Shown: piece by piece, positions 34,336 to 43,529 of the stretch
How the letters are laid out: each line of letters opens with the position of its first letter
Numbering within the stretch: position 1 is the stretch's first letter
Assembly (NCBI GenBank): GCA_903789665.1
Contig: CAIFEX010000017.1
Location: forward strand, 1-64,000
DNA length: 64,000 bases
Source: an uncultured Clostridium sp.
Lineage (GTDB): Bacteria > Bacillota > Clostridia > Clostridiales > Clostridiaceae
Direction: 5' to 3'
Made by a program: the position numbers and the translations under genes
The notes under the pieces: model-generated
Database searches by the model: none
Told to the model about the DNA's origin: nothing
What the model saw: only the letters and a program-made list of their open reading frames with translations

Positions 34336-35529
34336 TTACTCGACTATTTTAGTTACGACGCCGGAACCGACTGTTCTTCCGCCTTCCCTTATTGCAAACC
34401 TCAGTCCCTGGTGCATTGCCACAGGGGTTATGAGCTCCACATTCATATCTATGTGATCTCCTGGCATTACCATCTCTACTCCTTCAGGCAGTGCAATCGT
34501 TCCTGTCACATCTGTTGTCCTGAAATAAAACTGCGGCCTGTATCCATTGAAAAACGGAGTGTGCCTCCCGCCTTCCTCTTTCTTGAGTACATACACCTGG
34601 CCTACAAATTTCTTGTGGGGGTGTACTGTCCCTGGCTTCGCAAGCACCTGGCCTCTCTCTACTTCGTCCCTCTGTATCCCTCTTAGAAGAACTCCTATAT
34701 TGTCTCCTGCTATTGCCTTGTCAAGTGTCTTCCTGAACATCTCCACTCCAGTGCACACCGTCTTCTTCTTCTCTTCACTCAAACCTATTATCTCAAGTTC
34801 GTCTCCTACCTTCAACACACCTGTCTCCACTCTCCCTGTAGCAACAGTACCTCTGCCGGTAATTGTGAAAACATCCTCTATTGGCATCAAAAATGGTTTG
34901 TCTGTCGGCCTGTCTGGTGTAGGTATATAGTTGTCTACCGCATCCATCAGTTCATGTATGCATTTCGTGGCTTTAGGATCGTCCGGGTGTTCCAGTGCAT
35001 CTAAAGCACTTCCTACTATTATTGGTACCTTATCTCCTGGAAATCCGTATTCACTTAGAAGATCCCTTACTTCCATCTCTACAAGTTCCAATAACTCAGG
35101 ATCATCTACCTGATCTGCTTTATTTAAAAATACTACTATATACTGAACTCCTACCCTGCTCGCTAGTAGTATATGTTCCCTAGTCTGTGGCATTGGACCG
35201 TCTGCCGCACTTACTACAAGTATGGCTCCGTCCATCTGCGCAGCCCCTGTTATCATGTTCTTTACGTAATCTGCATGGCCGGGACAGTCTACATGGGCAT
35301 AATGCCTCTTGTCCGTCTCGTATTCTACGTGTGCTGTATTTATTGTTATTCCTCTCTCCTTCTCTTCAGGAGCCTTATCTATCTCATCATATTTAGTCGC
35401 AGATGCCTTACCCTCTTTTGATAAAACCATCGTTATCGCTGCTGTAAGTGTTGTCTTCCCGTGGTCTACATGCCCTATCGTCCCTATGTTTACGTGTGGT
35501 TTCGTCCTTTCATACTTCTCTTTTGACAT
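34336..35529 (-). CDS. tuf: elongation factor Tu, copy 2 (next to tRNA-Thr)
   Basis: Second full-length EF-Tu (397 aa) with G1 [16 protein letters not shown] and NKAD. It appears identical at the DNA level to the copy at 18335-19528, offset by exactly 16001 bases. Identity extends through the ribosome-binding site (GGAGGAAGAGTA) and is lost a few bases outside on both sides. It is preceded by tRNA-Gly and tRNA-Thr genes and followed by rpmG-secE-nusG, the tufB position of E. coli. Confidence 0.98.
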   Translation of the reverse strand: MSKEKYERTKPHVNIGTIGHVDHGKTTLTAAITMVLSKEGKASATKYDEIDKAPEEKERGITINTAHVEYETDKRHYAHVDCPGHADYVKNMITGAAQMDGAILVVSAADGPMPQTREHILLASRVGVQYIVVFLNKADQVDDPELLELVEMEVRDLLSEYGFPGDKVPIIVGSALDALEHPDDPKATKCIHELMDAVDNYIPTPDRPTDKPFLMPIEDVFTITGRGTVATGRVETGVLKVGDELEIIGLSEEKKKTVCTGVEMFRKTLDKAIAGDNIGVLLRGIQRDEVERGQVLAKPGTVHPHKKFVGQVYVLKKEEGGRHTPFFNGYRPQFYFRTTDVTGTIALPEGVEMVMPGDHIDMNVELITPVAMHQGLRFAIREGGRTVGSGVVTKIVE

Positions 35530-35605
35530 TACTCTTCCTCCTTGTTTATAACACATTTTATTTAAATAAACTTACCCTGGTGTGTTGTAAAAACTAATGT
35601 ATTAT

Positions 35606-35681
35606 TGGAGCCCATGACCAGGATTGAACTGGTGACCTCCACCTTACCAAGGTGACGCTCTGCCTACTGAGCTACATGGGC
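35606..35681 (-). tRNA. tRNA-Thr (anticodon GGT)
   Basis: A 76-nt cloverleaf with acceptor GCCCATG/CATGGGC, anticodon loop TTGGTAA closed by TCACC/GGTGG, T-arm GTTCAATC and an encoded 3' CCA. It lies 76 nt upstream of tuf2 and 9 nt after tRNA-Gly. Confidence 0.97.
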
Positions 35682-35690
35682 AATTGAATT

Positions 35691-35765
<75 letters not shown>

Positions 35766-35810
35766 CCATGAAATTTCTATTATATATCAAAAGTCACATA
35801 CTGATTATCA

Positions 35811-35839
35811 ATTCTAATACAAGTATATTTTTTTGTCAA
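35811..35839 (-). promoter_or_regulatory. sigma-A promoter of tRNA-Gly-tRNA-Thr-tuf2
   Basis: -35 TTGACA (35834-35839), 17-bp spacer, -10 TAGAAT (35811-35816), about 45 nt upstream of tRNA-Gly and directly past the sigH stop. No equally good promoter is seen between tRNA-Thr and tuf2, so co-transcription is likely. Confidence 0.8.
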
Positions 35840-35848
35840 TATGTAATT

Positions 35849-36490
35849 TCATTTATTAGCCAGACATTTTTCCAATTTTCTCTTAACTCTCTGCAGCGCA
35901 TTATCTATAGACTTAGCATGCCTATCCAAATCACACGCAATTTCCTGATAAGATTTACCATCCAAATAAGATGTAAGCACTTCCATTTCTAGGCTTGATA
36001 ATACCTCACCTATTTCACTTTGTATGTGATTTAATTCTTCTCTACTAATTATAAGTTCTTCTGGATCCGCTACTTTGGCTTCCGATAATACATCCAACAA
36101 TGTTCTGTCGGATTCCTCGTCATATATAGGCTTATTCAAAGAAACATAAGTATTTAACGGAATATGTTTTTGTCTAGTAGCAGTCTTTATAGCTGTTATT
36201 ATCTGTCGAGTTACACAAAGTTCAGCAAAAGCTTTAAACGATGACAATTTATCCGATTTAAAGTCTCGTATAGCCTTAAATAGACCTATCATTCCTTCTT
36301 GATAAATGTCTTCCTTATCTGCTCCAATTAGGAAATACGACTTTGCCTTAGATTTAACAAAGTTTTCATATTTGCTTATTAAATACTCTTGCGCTCTTAC
36401 ATCCCCTTTTTTAGCTTCAACAATTACCTCTTCATCTAATTTTTCTACAAAGGGGGAATTTTGTCTGCCCTCAAGACTTGTACTCTCCAA
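35849..36490 (-). CDS. sigH: RNA polymerase sigma-H factor
   Basis: Sigma factor of the transition state and early sporulation (drives spo0A and spoIIA-type promoters in Bacillus). Region 2 (DKEDIYQEGMIGLFKAIRDF) and the region 4 helix-turn-helix (SLEMEVLTSYLDGKSYQEIA) are intact. The TTG at 36490, 7 nt after GGAGG, is preferred to a GTG at 36520 that lacks a ribosome-binding site. 213 aa. Order yacP-sigH as in Bacillus. Confidence 0.95.
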   Translation of the reverse strand: MESTSLEGRQNSPFVEKLDEEVIVEAKKGDVRAQEYLISKYENFVKSKAKSYFLIGADKEDIYQEGMIGLFKAIRDFKSDKLSSFKAFAELCVTRQIITAIKTATRQKHIPLNTYVSLNKPIYDEESDRTLLDVLSEAKVADPEELIISREELNHIQSEIGEVLSSLEMEVLTSYLDGKSYQEIACDLDRHAKSIDNALQRVKRKLEKCLANK

Positions 36491-36528
36491 GATATCCCCT
36501 CCAAAACAAATATAAATCACACATTTTA

Positions 36529-36558
36529 ATTATACATTAGAAGTAAATTTATAGTCAA
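36529..36558 (-). promoter_or_regulatory. sigma-A promoter of sigH
   Basis: -35 TTGACT (36553-36558), 18-bp spacer, -10 TATAAT (36529-36534), located between the yacP stop and the sigH start. It allows sigH expression separate from the upstream operon. Confidence 0.75.
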
Positions 36559-36564
36559 TAGATT

Positions 36565-37077
36565 TTAACGACTTTTACGAATTTTTTCAAGTTTTTCCAG
36601 CATATCCTTTTCTATCCTATCTTCAATGGTATGTTTTTTATTCGAATATCTGTTTTGAATTTTATTTTTTATTTTGGATTCTATATTTTTAACTTCATGA
36701 TAAAATTCAATAGAAGATACCCTCACTGCTCCTCTTTGAAATATAACTTGCTGTTCCAAAGAATCAGAAGTAACTACAAAAACCTCATTCTTACGTCCTA
36801 TGTCATTTACTGTTTTCTCTATGAAAGAATCGGCCGTTTCATTTTCCTTAGTAAACACTACCGTAACATTTTCATTTATCTTTTCTTTATTTTCCAGACT
36901 TCCTATTACCATATGGGCATCAAAAACCAAAAAGATTTTATATCCTTTATAAACTGCATAGTTACTCAGCATTTCTATAAGTTCACGTCTTGCAGACTCA
37001 AAACTATACTCTTTTATATTATTTAACTCGGGCCAGCTATTTATCACATTATATCCATCTACAAAGATGTTTCTCAA
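36565..37077 (-). CDS. NYN-domain ribonuclease, YacP/Rae1 family
   Basis: A 170-aa NYN (PIN-like) protein. The N-terminal IFVDGYNVINSWPEL with its catalytic Asp, the central VVFTKENETADSFIE and VVTSDSLEQQV are family landmarks. Bacillus Rae1 (YacP) is a ribosome-associated endoribonuclease. Starts with TTG overlapping the rlmB stop by 3 nt, so it is probably coupled. Upstream of sigH as in Bacillus. Confidence 0.9.
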   Translation of the reverse strand: MRNIFVDGYNVINSWPELNNIKEYSFESARRELIEMLSNYAVYKGYKIFLVFDAHMVIGSLENKEKINENVTVVFTKENETADSFIEKTVNDIGRKNEVFVVTSDSLEQQVIFQRGAVRVSSIEFYHEVKNIESKIKNKIQNRYSNKKHTIEDRIEKDMLEKLEKIRKSR

Positions 37078-37880
37078 TTTTCATCACTTTTTATTCTTTG
37101 CTTTAATATTTCATACATCAGTATACCACCTGCCACAGAGGCATTCAATGAAGCTATATTACCTTGCATAGGTATTTTTACTAATATATCGCATTTCTCC
37201 TTAATTGATTTTGATATTCCCTTTCCTTCACTTCCTATGACCAAAGCAACAGCCCCTTTAAAATCAACATCAAAGCAATAACTTTGCCCGCTCATGTCTG
37301 CACCATACACCCATATATTTTTTTCCTTAAGCTTCTGTATTGTATTATTCAAATTAGCAACTTTACATATTCTCATATACTCCACTGCCCCTGCAGAGGA
37401 CTTATAAACAGCAGGTGTAACACCTACATTCCTTCTTCTGGGAATTATAATTCCATGTACTCCACATATTTCGGCAGTCCTTATTATAGAACCAAAATTA
37501 TGGGGATCTTCTATTTCATCCAGTATAACAATAAACGGAAGTTCACCCTTTCTTCTGGCATATTCCAATATATCTTCCAGCTCAAAATACTTATAGGGGG
37601 TTACCTGGGCAATTACCCCTTGATGATTTCCCGTTTCGGAAATCCTGTCTAATTTTTTTCTATCAACTTTTTTTATTATTATATTCTTCTCTTTTGCCAT
37701 GGCAATTATAACTTTTAAAGATCCTGACACATTTCTGCCTGCAACAAATATTTGCTCTATAGTTTTACCGTTATCAGACTTCAAAGCTTCAATAACCGCA
37801 TTTCTTCCTTCTACCAGATCTTCCCTTAAAATATTATTATCATCATTTACATATCTTCCAACATCAATTTTATTTTTCAT
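37074..37880 (-). CDS. rlmB: 23S rRNA (guanosine-2'-O-)-methyltransferase RlmB / TrmH family
   Basis: SPOUT methyltransferase modifying a conserved G in 23S domain V. The N-terminal substrate-binding domain (LVEGRNAVIEALKSD) precedes the knotted domain with VILDEIEDPHNFGSIIRTAE, ALVIGSEGKGIS and IPMQGNIASLNASVA. The ATG at 37880, behind AAGG, gives 268 aa. A 19-residue extension upstream is unlikely. Confidence 0.95.
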   Translation of the reverse strand: MKNKIDVGRYVNDDNNILREDLVEGRNAVIEALKSDNGKTIEQIFVAGRNVSGSLKVIIAMAKEKNIIIKKVDRKKLDRISETGNHQGVIAQVTPYKYFELEDILEYARRKGELPFIVILDEIEDPHNFGSIIRTAEICGVHGIIIPRRRNVGVTPAVYKSSAGAVEYMRICKVANLNNTIQKLKEKNIWVYGADMSGQSYCFDVDFKGAVALVIGSEGKGISKSIKEKCDILVKIPMQGNIASLNASVAGGILMYEILKQRIKSDEN

Positions 37881-37953
37881 AACCATACCTTTTTCATCTT
37901 TATTTTTAATTTTTATATTCCATTGCATTGATATCATCTATAAACAAAATTTC

Positions 37954-38379
37954 TTAAAACTCCCCCCTTTCTCTCAAATCAGTTACTGATTTAAATAAAA
38001 GATTCAACCTATCCCATCTCCCAGTTAAATATAAAAATCCCACTAAAGTTTCAAATCCAGTAGCAAATCTATATTCTTGCACATCTGCATTTTTAGGAAC
38101 TGTCCCTGATTTGGCATTTCTTCCCCTTTTAAAGAAATATAATTCCTCTTCAGACAATTTCGTCTCTAATTTTTTTATAATCTCACTTTGAGAATGAGCT
38201 TTTACGAATTTTACAGCTTCTACATGAAGATTATGTACATGCATATTCCTATGTTTATCTACCAAATACACCCTCACAAAGGTTTCATATACTGCATCAC
38301 CTACAAAGGCAACTGTAAGAGGGCTTATCTGTCTTACACTATTATCGTCCCATTTTATATTAAATAAATCATTTTTCAT
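37954..38379 (-). CDS. mrnC: Mini-ribonuclease 3
   Basis: RNase III domain without a dsRNA-binding domain. In Bacillus it matures 23S rRNA. LTVAFVGDAVYETFVRVYLV holds the catalytic acidic residues, and RGRNAKSGTVPKNADVQEYR follows. The ATG at 38379 with an AGGAGATCAAG site gives 141 aa. In Bacillus this gene follows cysS, but here it follows ispD directly. Confidence 0.95.
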   Translation of the reverse strand: MKNDLFNIKWDDNSVRQISPLTVAFVGDAVYETFVRVYLVDKHRNMHVHNLHVEAVKFVKAHSQSEIIKKLETKLSEEELYFFKRGRNAKSGTVPKNADVQEYRFATGFETLVGFLYLTGRWDRLNLLFKSVTDLRERGEF

Positions 38380-38392
38380 CTTGATCTCCTGT

Positions 38393-39097
38393 CTAATTAA
38401 AATCAACTGGCACCCTATTTTCAAATATGACTTCAGCTATACTCAAATCTTCAGGTGTAGTTATCTTTATATTGTCGTAACTTCCCTCATACAAATAAAC
38501 TCTATTTCCATAATGCTCTGCCACTATGGTATCATCAGTAGCCTGAATTCCATCATTTACGGCTCTTCTATGGCAATCATAAATCAAACTGTATTTAAAA
38601 CATTGAGGAGTTTGGACTAAAAAAAGTTTTTCCCTGCTTAAAGTACCTTGAGAAAACCCATTTTCACCTCTGCTTTTTATAGTATCTTTAGGTTTCATGC
38701 CACAGGCACATGCTCCATATACACCGGCATATCTTATTCCATCCTGAATAATATTTTCTGTTACAAAGGGCCTCGCCCCATCATGAATTAAAACAATTTC
38801 ACAATTTTTCAAAACTTTTAATCCATTAAATACTGAATTTTGACGTTCCTTTCCCCCTTCAACTATTTTTGTAACTTTATTTAAATCATATTTTTTAATT
38901 ACGTTTTCTCTACAGTACTCAATTTCATTTTTTTCACAAACTATTACAATACTATCTATTAAAGGGCTTTTATTAAAAGAATTTATTGAATAATACAGCA
39001 TAGGTTTACCTTTGATATCAATAAACTGCTTATTAATTCCCTTTTTCATTCTCTTTCCCCTGCCGGCTGCTACAATAACAGCACAATTGCTGCCCAT
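38393..39097 (-). CDS. ispD: 2-C-methyl-D-erythritol 4-phosphate cytidylyltransferase
   Basis: Third step of the MEP isoprenoid pathway. The nucleotide-binding N-terminus [31 protein letters not shown] and the C-terminal [14 protein letters not shown] are present. 234 aa. Its ribosome-binding site lies inside the end of yacL. The usual ispF partner is not adjacent. Confidence 0.96.
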   Translation of the reverse strand: MGSNCAVIVAAGRGKRMKKGINKQFIDIKGKPMLYYSINSFNKSPLIDSIVIVCEKNEIEYCRENVIKKYDLNKVTKIVEGGKERQNSVFNGLKVLKNCEIVLIHDGARPFVTENIIQDGIRYAGVYGACACGMKPKDTIKSRGENGFSQGTLSREKLFLVQTPQCFKYSLIYDCHRRAVNDGIQATDDTIVAEHYGNRVYLYEGSYDNIKITTPEDLSIAEVIFENRVPVDFN

Positions 39098-39100
39098 AGA

Positions 39101-40207
39101 TCACATATCTCCTTTTTGTTTTGCAAATATCATCCTGCCAGCTGCTGTTTGTAAAACAGACGTAACTACTACATTTCTTGTCTCTCCTATAGATTTCTTC
39201 CCGCCTTCTACAACTATCATAGTTCCATCATCCAGATAAGCTATACCCTGTCCCGATTCTTTACCGTCTTTAATTATCTGCACTTTCATTTCCTCTCCCG
39301 GGAGAACTACAGGTTTTACAGCATTTGCCAGCTCATTTATGTTGAGAACAGGAACACCTTGAAATTCTGCAACTTTATTTAAATTATAGTCGTTGGTAAC
39401 CACTTTCCCATTTAAAACCCTGGATAGCTTTAAAAGTTTACTATCAACTTCCTCTATTTCTGGAAAATCTTTTTCATATATTATCACATCAATATTTAAT
39501 TCTTTTTGTATTTTATTCAGTACATCCAATCCTCTTCTACCTCTAGTTCTCTTTAAGCCATCTGAGGAATCGGCTATATGTCTAAGTTCCGCCAATACAA
39601 AATTAGGTATAACAAGTGGTCCTTCCACAAAACCGGTCTGACATATATCAAATATTCTCCCGTCTATTATAACCGAGGTGTCTAAAACTTTAGGGTAATA
39701 TCCTCTATGTCCATTTTTTCCTTTTTTATCTTTACTTCCCTGAAGTTTACGAGAACCTATATTGGAAATCAAAGATATAATTTCTTCTCTTTTTCGTATG
39801 GCAATATTGGCACCCAGTGCAGCCATAAGTATAGCTATTACCACTCCCAGTATAGGACCCACAATTGGAATTTTAGTCAACAACTCAAGAAACACTGCTG
39901 AAATAAGAAGTCCTACTAACGCCCCTGCAACTCCTAATATTATTTCAGCCGCAGGTAATTTTTGAAGACTTTTTTCAATATAATCCATTATCTTCATAAT
40001 AACAGAATTAATCCATGGCGATACCAAAAACATTATAATTCCAAAAAGTATAGTCAATATAATTAAAAATAAAATCCTTTTTATAGGCCCATTGTATAAG
40101 TACGCTACTGCAGAAAAATAAGTGGACTCTATGGCACCTTTCCCTGCTAAATATCCTAATATTAAGCCTATTATTGTAAAAAGTCCTCTAAGTATTTTCT
40201 TTAACAA
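39101..40207 (-). CDS. PIN/TRAM-domain membrane protein (YacL-like)
   Basis: Integral membrane protein with four hydrophobic segments in the first 140 residues, a PIN nuclease-like domain ([20 protein letters not shown] and [13 protein letters not shown]) and a C-terminal TRAM RNA-binding domain ([20 protein letters not shown]). Widely conserved in Firmicutes near disA, with the role unknown. A TTG at 40207 lies 8 nt from GGAGG, while the GTG at 40216 overlaps that site. About 368 aa. Confidence 0.92.
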   Translation of the reverse strand: MLKKILRGLFTIIGLILGYLAGKGAIESTYFSAVAYLYNGPIKRILFLIILTILFGIIMFLVSPWINSVIMKIMDYIEKSLQKLPAAEIILGVAGALVGLLISAVFLELLTKIPIVGPILGVVIAILMAALGANIAIRKREEIISLISNIGSRKLQGSKDKKGKNGHRGYYPKVLDTSVIIDGRIFDICQTGFVEGPLVIPNFVLAELRHIADSSDGLKRTRGRRGLDVLNKIQKELNIDVIIYEKDFPEIEEVDSKLLKLSRVLNGKVVTNDYNLNKVAEFQGVPVLNINELANAVKPVVLPGEEMKVQIIKDGKESGQGIAYLDDGTMIVVEGGKKSIGETRNVVVTSVLQTAAGRMIFAKQKGDM

Positions 40208-40356
40208 TAGACTCACCTCCTCTAAATTAATCAGTTATATTTTTTTACCTTTTAACAGTTAATATATATTAAGGAAATAATTTTTTCAATAAAATTAATC
40301 TTATTTAATAAATTATTTACTTAATATGAATATATTAATTTAATATCCTTTAGATA

Positions 40357-40386
40357 ATTATACCAAAAATTAGAATTCATAAACAA
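40357..40386 (-). promoter_or_regulatory. likely promoter of yacL-ispD-mrnC-rlmB-yacP
   Basis: -35-like TTGTTT (40381-40386), 18-bp spacer, -10 TATAAT (40357-40362). A new promoter is expected here because the plus-strand gene at 40544 interrupts the disA-yacL order. The rest of the 336-nt gap (40208-40543) shows nothing convincing. I found no good plus-strand promoter for the 40544 gene. Confidence 0.5.
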
Positions 40387-40543
40387 TTTTTGTCCACTTT
40401 TTAAAGGTTAATCCCCCTATCCATAAAATTGTTCTTGGTTTATTATATAATAAACAATGTAAATCTCTAATTGGTAAAATCATCTAACACTACAATTAAA
40501 ACTTGTAGATAATATGTTAAATTTATATAAGGAGTTGAACTTG

Positions 40544-40945
40544 ATGAAAGATATAATTTTTGATGATTTTCAAAATACTGTAAATGAATCGTTAATAAGG
40601 CATAAAAGTATTTTAGATATAATAACCAAACTTCAGGAATCAAATGCCAGAATAAATAGAGCAATTGCAAAATCCATTACAAACTGTGGATGCATAGAGG
40701 TCTGTGCCAAAAAACAAGATGCACTGGAAAACATCAATGAAGATATTGAATCTTTAAAATCTCATATGAGTACACAGATAAAAGGCAAATTATGTAATAA
40801 GTGCCGGGACATAATACAAAATGAGATAGGCAATAATTTATTTTATCTCACATCATTATGCAATGTACTTGATTTAAATTTGTACGATATACTTTTAAAG
40901 GAATATGATAAAATAGATACTCTCGGCAAATATTCACTGAGATAG
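40544..40945 (+). CDS. conserved clostridial Cys-containing protein, MazG-like C-terminus
   Basis: The only supported plus-strand gene. 133 aa, ATG behind AAGGAG. I do not recognise a firm family. The N-terminal half (FDDFQNTVNESLIRHKSILD) looks helical and precedes a Cys cluster (NCGCIEVCAKKQ, then LCNKC). The C-terminal EIGNNLFYLTSLCNVLDLNL and the late KIDTLGKYSLR resemble the E-x-GD-x-L-x-YL part of MazG-type all-alpha NTP pyrophosphatases, but the GD is replaced by GN. It converges with disA and diverges from yacL. Function unknown. Confidence 0.82.
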   Translation: MKDIIFDDFQNTVNESLIRHKSILDIITKLQESNARINRAIAKSITNCGCIEVCAKKQDALENINEDIESLKSHMSTQIKGKLCNKCRDIIQNEIGNNLFYLTSLCNVLDLNLYDILLKEYDKIDTLGKYSLR

Positions 40946-40947
40946 TT

Positions 40948-40989
40948 TTTAGCACAAAATAAGTATGTTTATATTTATTTTGTGCTAAA
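40948..40989. terminator. bidirectional terminator between the 40544 gene and disA
   Basis: A long stem (TTTAGCACAAAATAA from 40948 pairing with TTATTTTGTGCTAAA ending at 40989) with a 12-nt loop. It overlaps the disA stop codon and lies directly past the plus-strand gene, so it can serve both convergent units. Confidence 0.75.
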
Positions 40990-42049
40990 GTTTATTGTCT
41001 ACCATGATTTGTTCCTTAAGCCTCCTGAGCCCGTTTTTTATGGCCCTGGCCCTGGCTTCACCTATTCCTTCAACTTTATCGAGTTCTTCATAGGATGCTT
41101 CCATGACACCTTTAAGCTCCTTAAAGTTTTTAACTATATTATCTATTACATTGGATGGTATCCTTGGAATTTTACTCAACATTCTATATCCTCTCGGTGA
41201 TATCAGGGTATCCACAAGAGGTACTCCCACATATCCCAACGCCCTAGAGATAAAATCAAGATTCAGAAGTTCATCCGAGCTTATACCCTGAATTTGCTTA
41301 TATATGTCATCATAATCCATGCCACTTTGACAGTAATCCCTTATCATAAGTATTCCATCACGTTCGACGCCTTTAATGAGTTCGTTTAACTGCATGGAAA
41401 TCAGTCTTCCTTCATTTCCCAACTCACATATATATATTTCAATTTCAGAAACTACCCTCATCACCATCTCAGTTCTTTGAATAGCAGTCATAACATCAAA
41501 CAACGTAACTATATCCTGAAACTCAAGAATATTAAGGTTGTTTACCACTCTATTCAATACGGATACATATTTTTCCAGAGTCTGAAGAGCTTGATTAGCC
41601 CTTGCTAACATAACACTGCTGTCCCTAAGTACATATTTAATGTACCCTTTGTATATGGTTATTACATTTCTTCTTTGAGAAATTGCAATGACTATAGCCC
41701 CAGTTTGTTTTGCAACTCTATCTGCAGTCCTGTGTCTTGTACCGGTTTCAAAAGTTGGGATGCTCGGATCCGGAATAAGTTGAGTATTTGCATATAATAT
41801 CTTTTTTAAATCACTGCTGATTATTATAGCACCATCCATTTTTGCAAGTTCATATATATAGGATGGGCTGTAATCTGAATTAATAGTAAATCCACCATCT
41901 ACAATTTTTAATATCTGTTCACTGTCTCCCAAAACTATTAGTCCGCCAGTTTTAGCTTTTAATATGTTCCTAAGTCCTTCTCTCAGCTGAGTCCCTGGTG
42001 CCAAAAGTTTCAATATGCCTTTAAGTTCTTTTTCTTTTTCCACTCTCAA
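40985..42049 (-). CDS. disA: DNA integrity scanning diadenylate cyclase DisA
   Basis: Makes cyclic di-AMP and monitors DNA structure at sporulation onset in Bacillus. The DAC domain has the DGA motif ([16 protein letters not shown]) and RHRTADR; a central spine and a C-terminal helix-hairpin-helix ([19 protein letters not shown]) follow. The TTG at 42049 is spaced 8 nt from AGGG, and a GTG at 42058 overlaps that site. About 354 aa. It follows radA as in Bacillus. Confidence 0.96.
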   Translation of the reverse strand: MRVEKEKELKGILKLLAPGTQLREGLRNILKAKTGGLIVLGDSEQILKIVDGGFTINSDYSPSYIYELAKMDGAIIISSDLKKILYANTQLIPDPSIPTFETGTRHRTADRVAKQTGAIVIAISQRRNVITIYKGYIKYVLRDSSVMLARANQALQTLEKYVSVLNRVVNNLNILEFQDIVTLFDVMTAIQRTEMVMRVVSEIEIYICELGNEGRLISMQLNELIKGVERDGILMIRDYCQSGMDYDDIYKQIQGISSDELLNLDFISRALGYVGVPLVDTLISPRGYRMLSKIPRIPSNVIDNIVKNFKELKGVMEASYEELDKVEGIGEARARAIKNGLRRLKEQIMVDNKL

Positions 42050-42063
42050 AACTATCACCCTAA

Positions 42064-43419
42064 TTAAAAAACTTTATTTAATACTTCTTTTAAAGAAGAT
42101 ATTCCTATAGTATTTATTTTATTAGTATTTATTTTTTCCTTATTTCTATATGGCAATATTATATTCTTAAATCCCATTTTTTCAGCTTCATTAACAATTC
42201 TGCCACAATAGGATACGGGCCTAACCTCACCTGTAAGTCCAATTTCACCTACAGCCAAAAAATTATCCAATACTATTTCTTTAGCCCTAGCACTGGATAT
42301 AAGGGCAATCGCAAGTCCCAGATCTCCAAAAGTGCCATCTAATTTAAGGCCGCCTACTACATTCACATAAACATCACAGTTATAGAATGGTATTTTAAGC
42401 TTTTTTTCCAATACCGCTAAAATCAAATTCAATCTTGAAGTATCTATTCCAACTACTGTTCTTCTGGGGATAACAGCCCTTGTTTGGCTAACCAGCGCCT
42501 GTATTTCAACCAGAATAGGTCTCCTACCTTCCATTATACCTATAACAACAGAACCCTCTTTTTGAGATGTTCTCTCTTCTAAAAATACTCCAGAAGGATT
42601 TCTTATTTCTCTAAGTCCATCTTCTATCATTTCAAATACACCAATTTCACTGGTAGTACCGAAACGATTCTTGACAGTCCTAAGTACCCTAAATTCTCCC
42701 GTTCTTTCTCCTTCAAAAGATAATACAGTATCTACAATATGCTCAAGTACTCTTGGCCCTGCCAATTCACCCTGTTTAGTAACATGAGCTACTATAAAAA
42801 AAGATATATTCCTTTCCTTTCCCATACGCATAATATCGTTGGAAACTTCTCTTACTTGAGATACACTGCCTGGTGCCGAGCTAATGCCTTCCTTAAACAA
42901 AGTTTGTATAGAGTCAATAACTACAAATGTAGGTTTATTTTTTTCTATATGTTTCTCTATTCTATCCAAATTATTTTCAGAAACTATAAAAAGATCATCG
43001 GACAATGCCTTAAGTCTATCAGCTCTCATTTTTATCTGTTCTTCCGATTCTTCTCCAGAAACGTACAACACCCTTCCATATTTTTTAGCGATATTACTGG
43101 CAGTCTGTAAAAGCAAAGTAGATTTCCCTATTCCGGGAGCACCCGATATAAGAGTAATTGATCCTCTTACAATTCCTCCTCCAACAACTCTGTTCAATTC
43201 CATTATACCAGTATCAAGTCTTTCATATTCACCTGATTTAATATTATTTATACTTTTTGGCGTACTGCTAAATTCCGGATGTCTAAAAGTCTCATGTTGG
43301 GGGGACTTAATTTCTTCTACCATACTGTTCCAACTGTTGCAATTAGGACACTTTCCCATCCATTTTGGAGACTGATAGCCACATTTTTGGCACGTAAAAA
43401 CTGTTTTTATTTTTGTCAC
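42064..43419 (-). CDS. radA: DNA repair protein RadA
   Basis: RecA-like branch-migration helicase for recombination intermediates. N-terminal Cys4 zinc finger ([18 protein letters not shown]), Walker [10 protein letters not shown], the RadA-specific KNRFG motif and the C-terminal Lon-like domain ([20 protein letters not shown]). Starts at a GTG with GGGG 8 nt upstream. 451 aa. Confidence 0.97.
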   Translation of the reverse strand: MTKIKTVFTCQKCGYQSPKWMGKCPNCNSWNSMVEEIKSPQHETFRHPEFSSTPKSINNIKSGEYERLDTGIMELNRVVGGGIVRGSITLISGAPGIGKSTLLLQTASNIAKKYGRVLYVSGEESEEQIKMRADRLKALSDDLFIVSENNLDRIEKHIEKNKPTFVVIDSIQTLFKEGISSAPGSVSQVREVSNDIMRMGKERNISFFIVAHVTKQGELAGPRVLEHIVDTVLSFEGERTGEFRVLRTVKNRFGTTSEIGVFEMIEDGLREIRNPSGVFLEERTSQKEGSVVIGIMEGRRPILVEIQALVSQTRAVIPRRTVVGIDTSRLNLILAVLEKKLKIPFYNCDVYVNVVGGLKLDGTFGDLGLAIALISSARAKEIVLDNFLAVGEIGLTGEVRPVSYCGRIVNEAEKMGFKNIILPYRNKEKINTNKINTIGISSLKEVLNKVF

Positions 43420-43459
43420 TCAATTGTCCCCTTTCATAAAAATATTTAAAATTCAATAA

Positions 43460-43500
43460 AAATTAAGCTTTATGCCCCAAAGGGCATAAAGTTTAATTTT
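43460..43500 (-). terminator. terminator after clpC
   Basis: A strong stem-loop centred on TATGCCC-CAAA-GGGCATA (43471-43488), extended by AT pairs on both sides and followed on the minus strand by TTATTG. It ends the ctsR-mcsA-mcsB-clpC unit before radA. Confidence 0.82.
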
Positions 43501-43529
43501 ATCTCACTTCAGAAATACCTAGATCAAAG

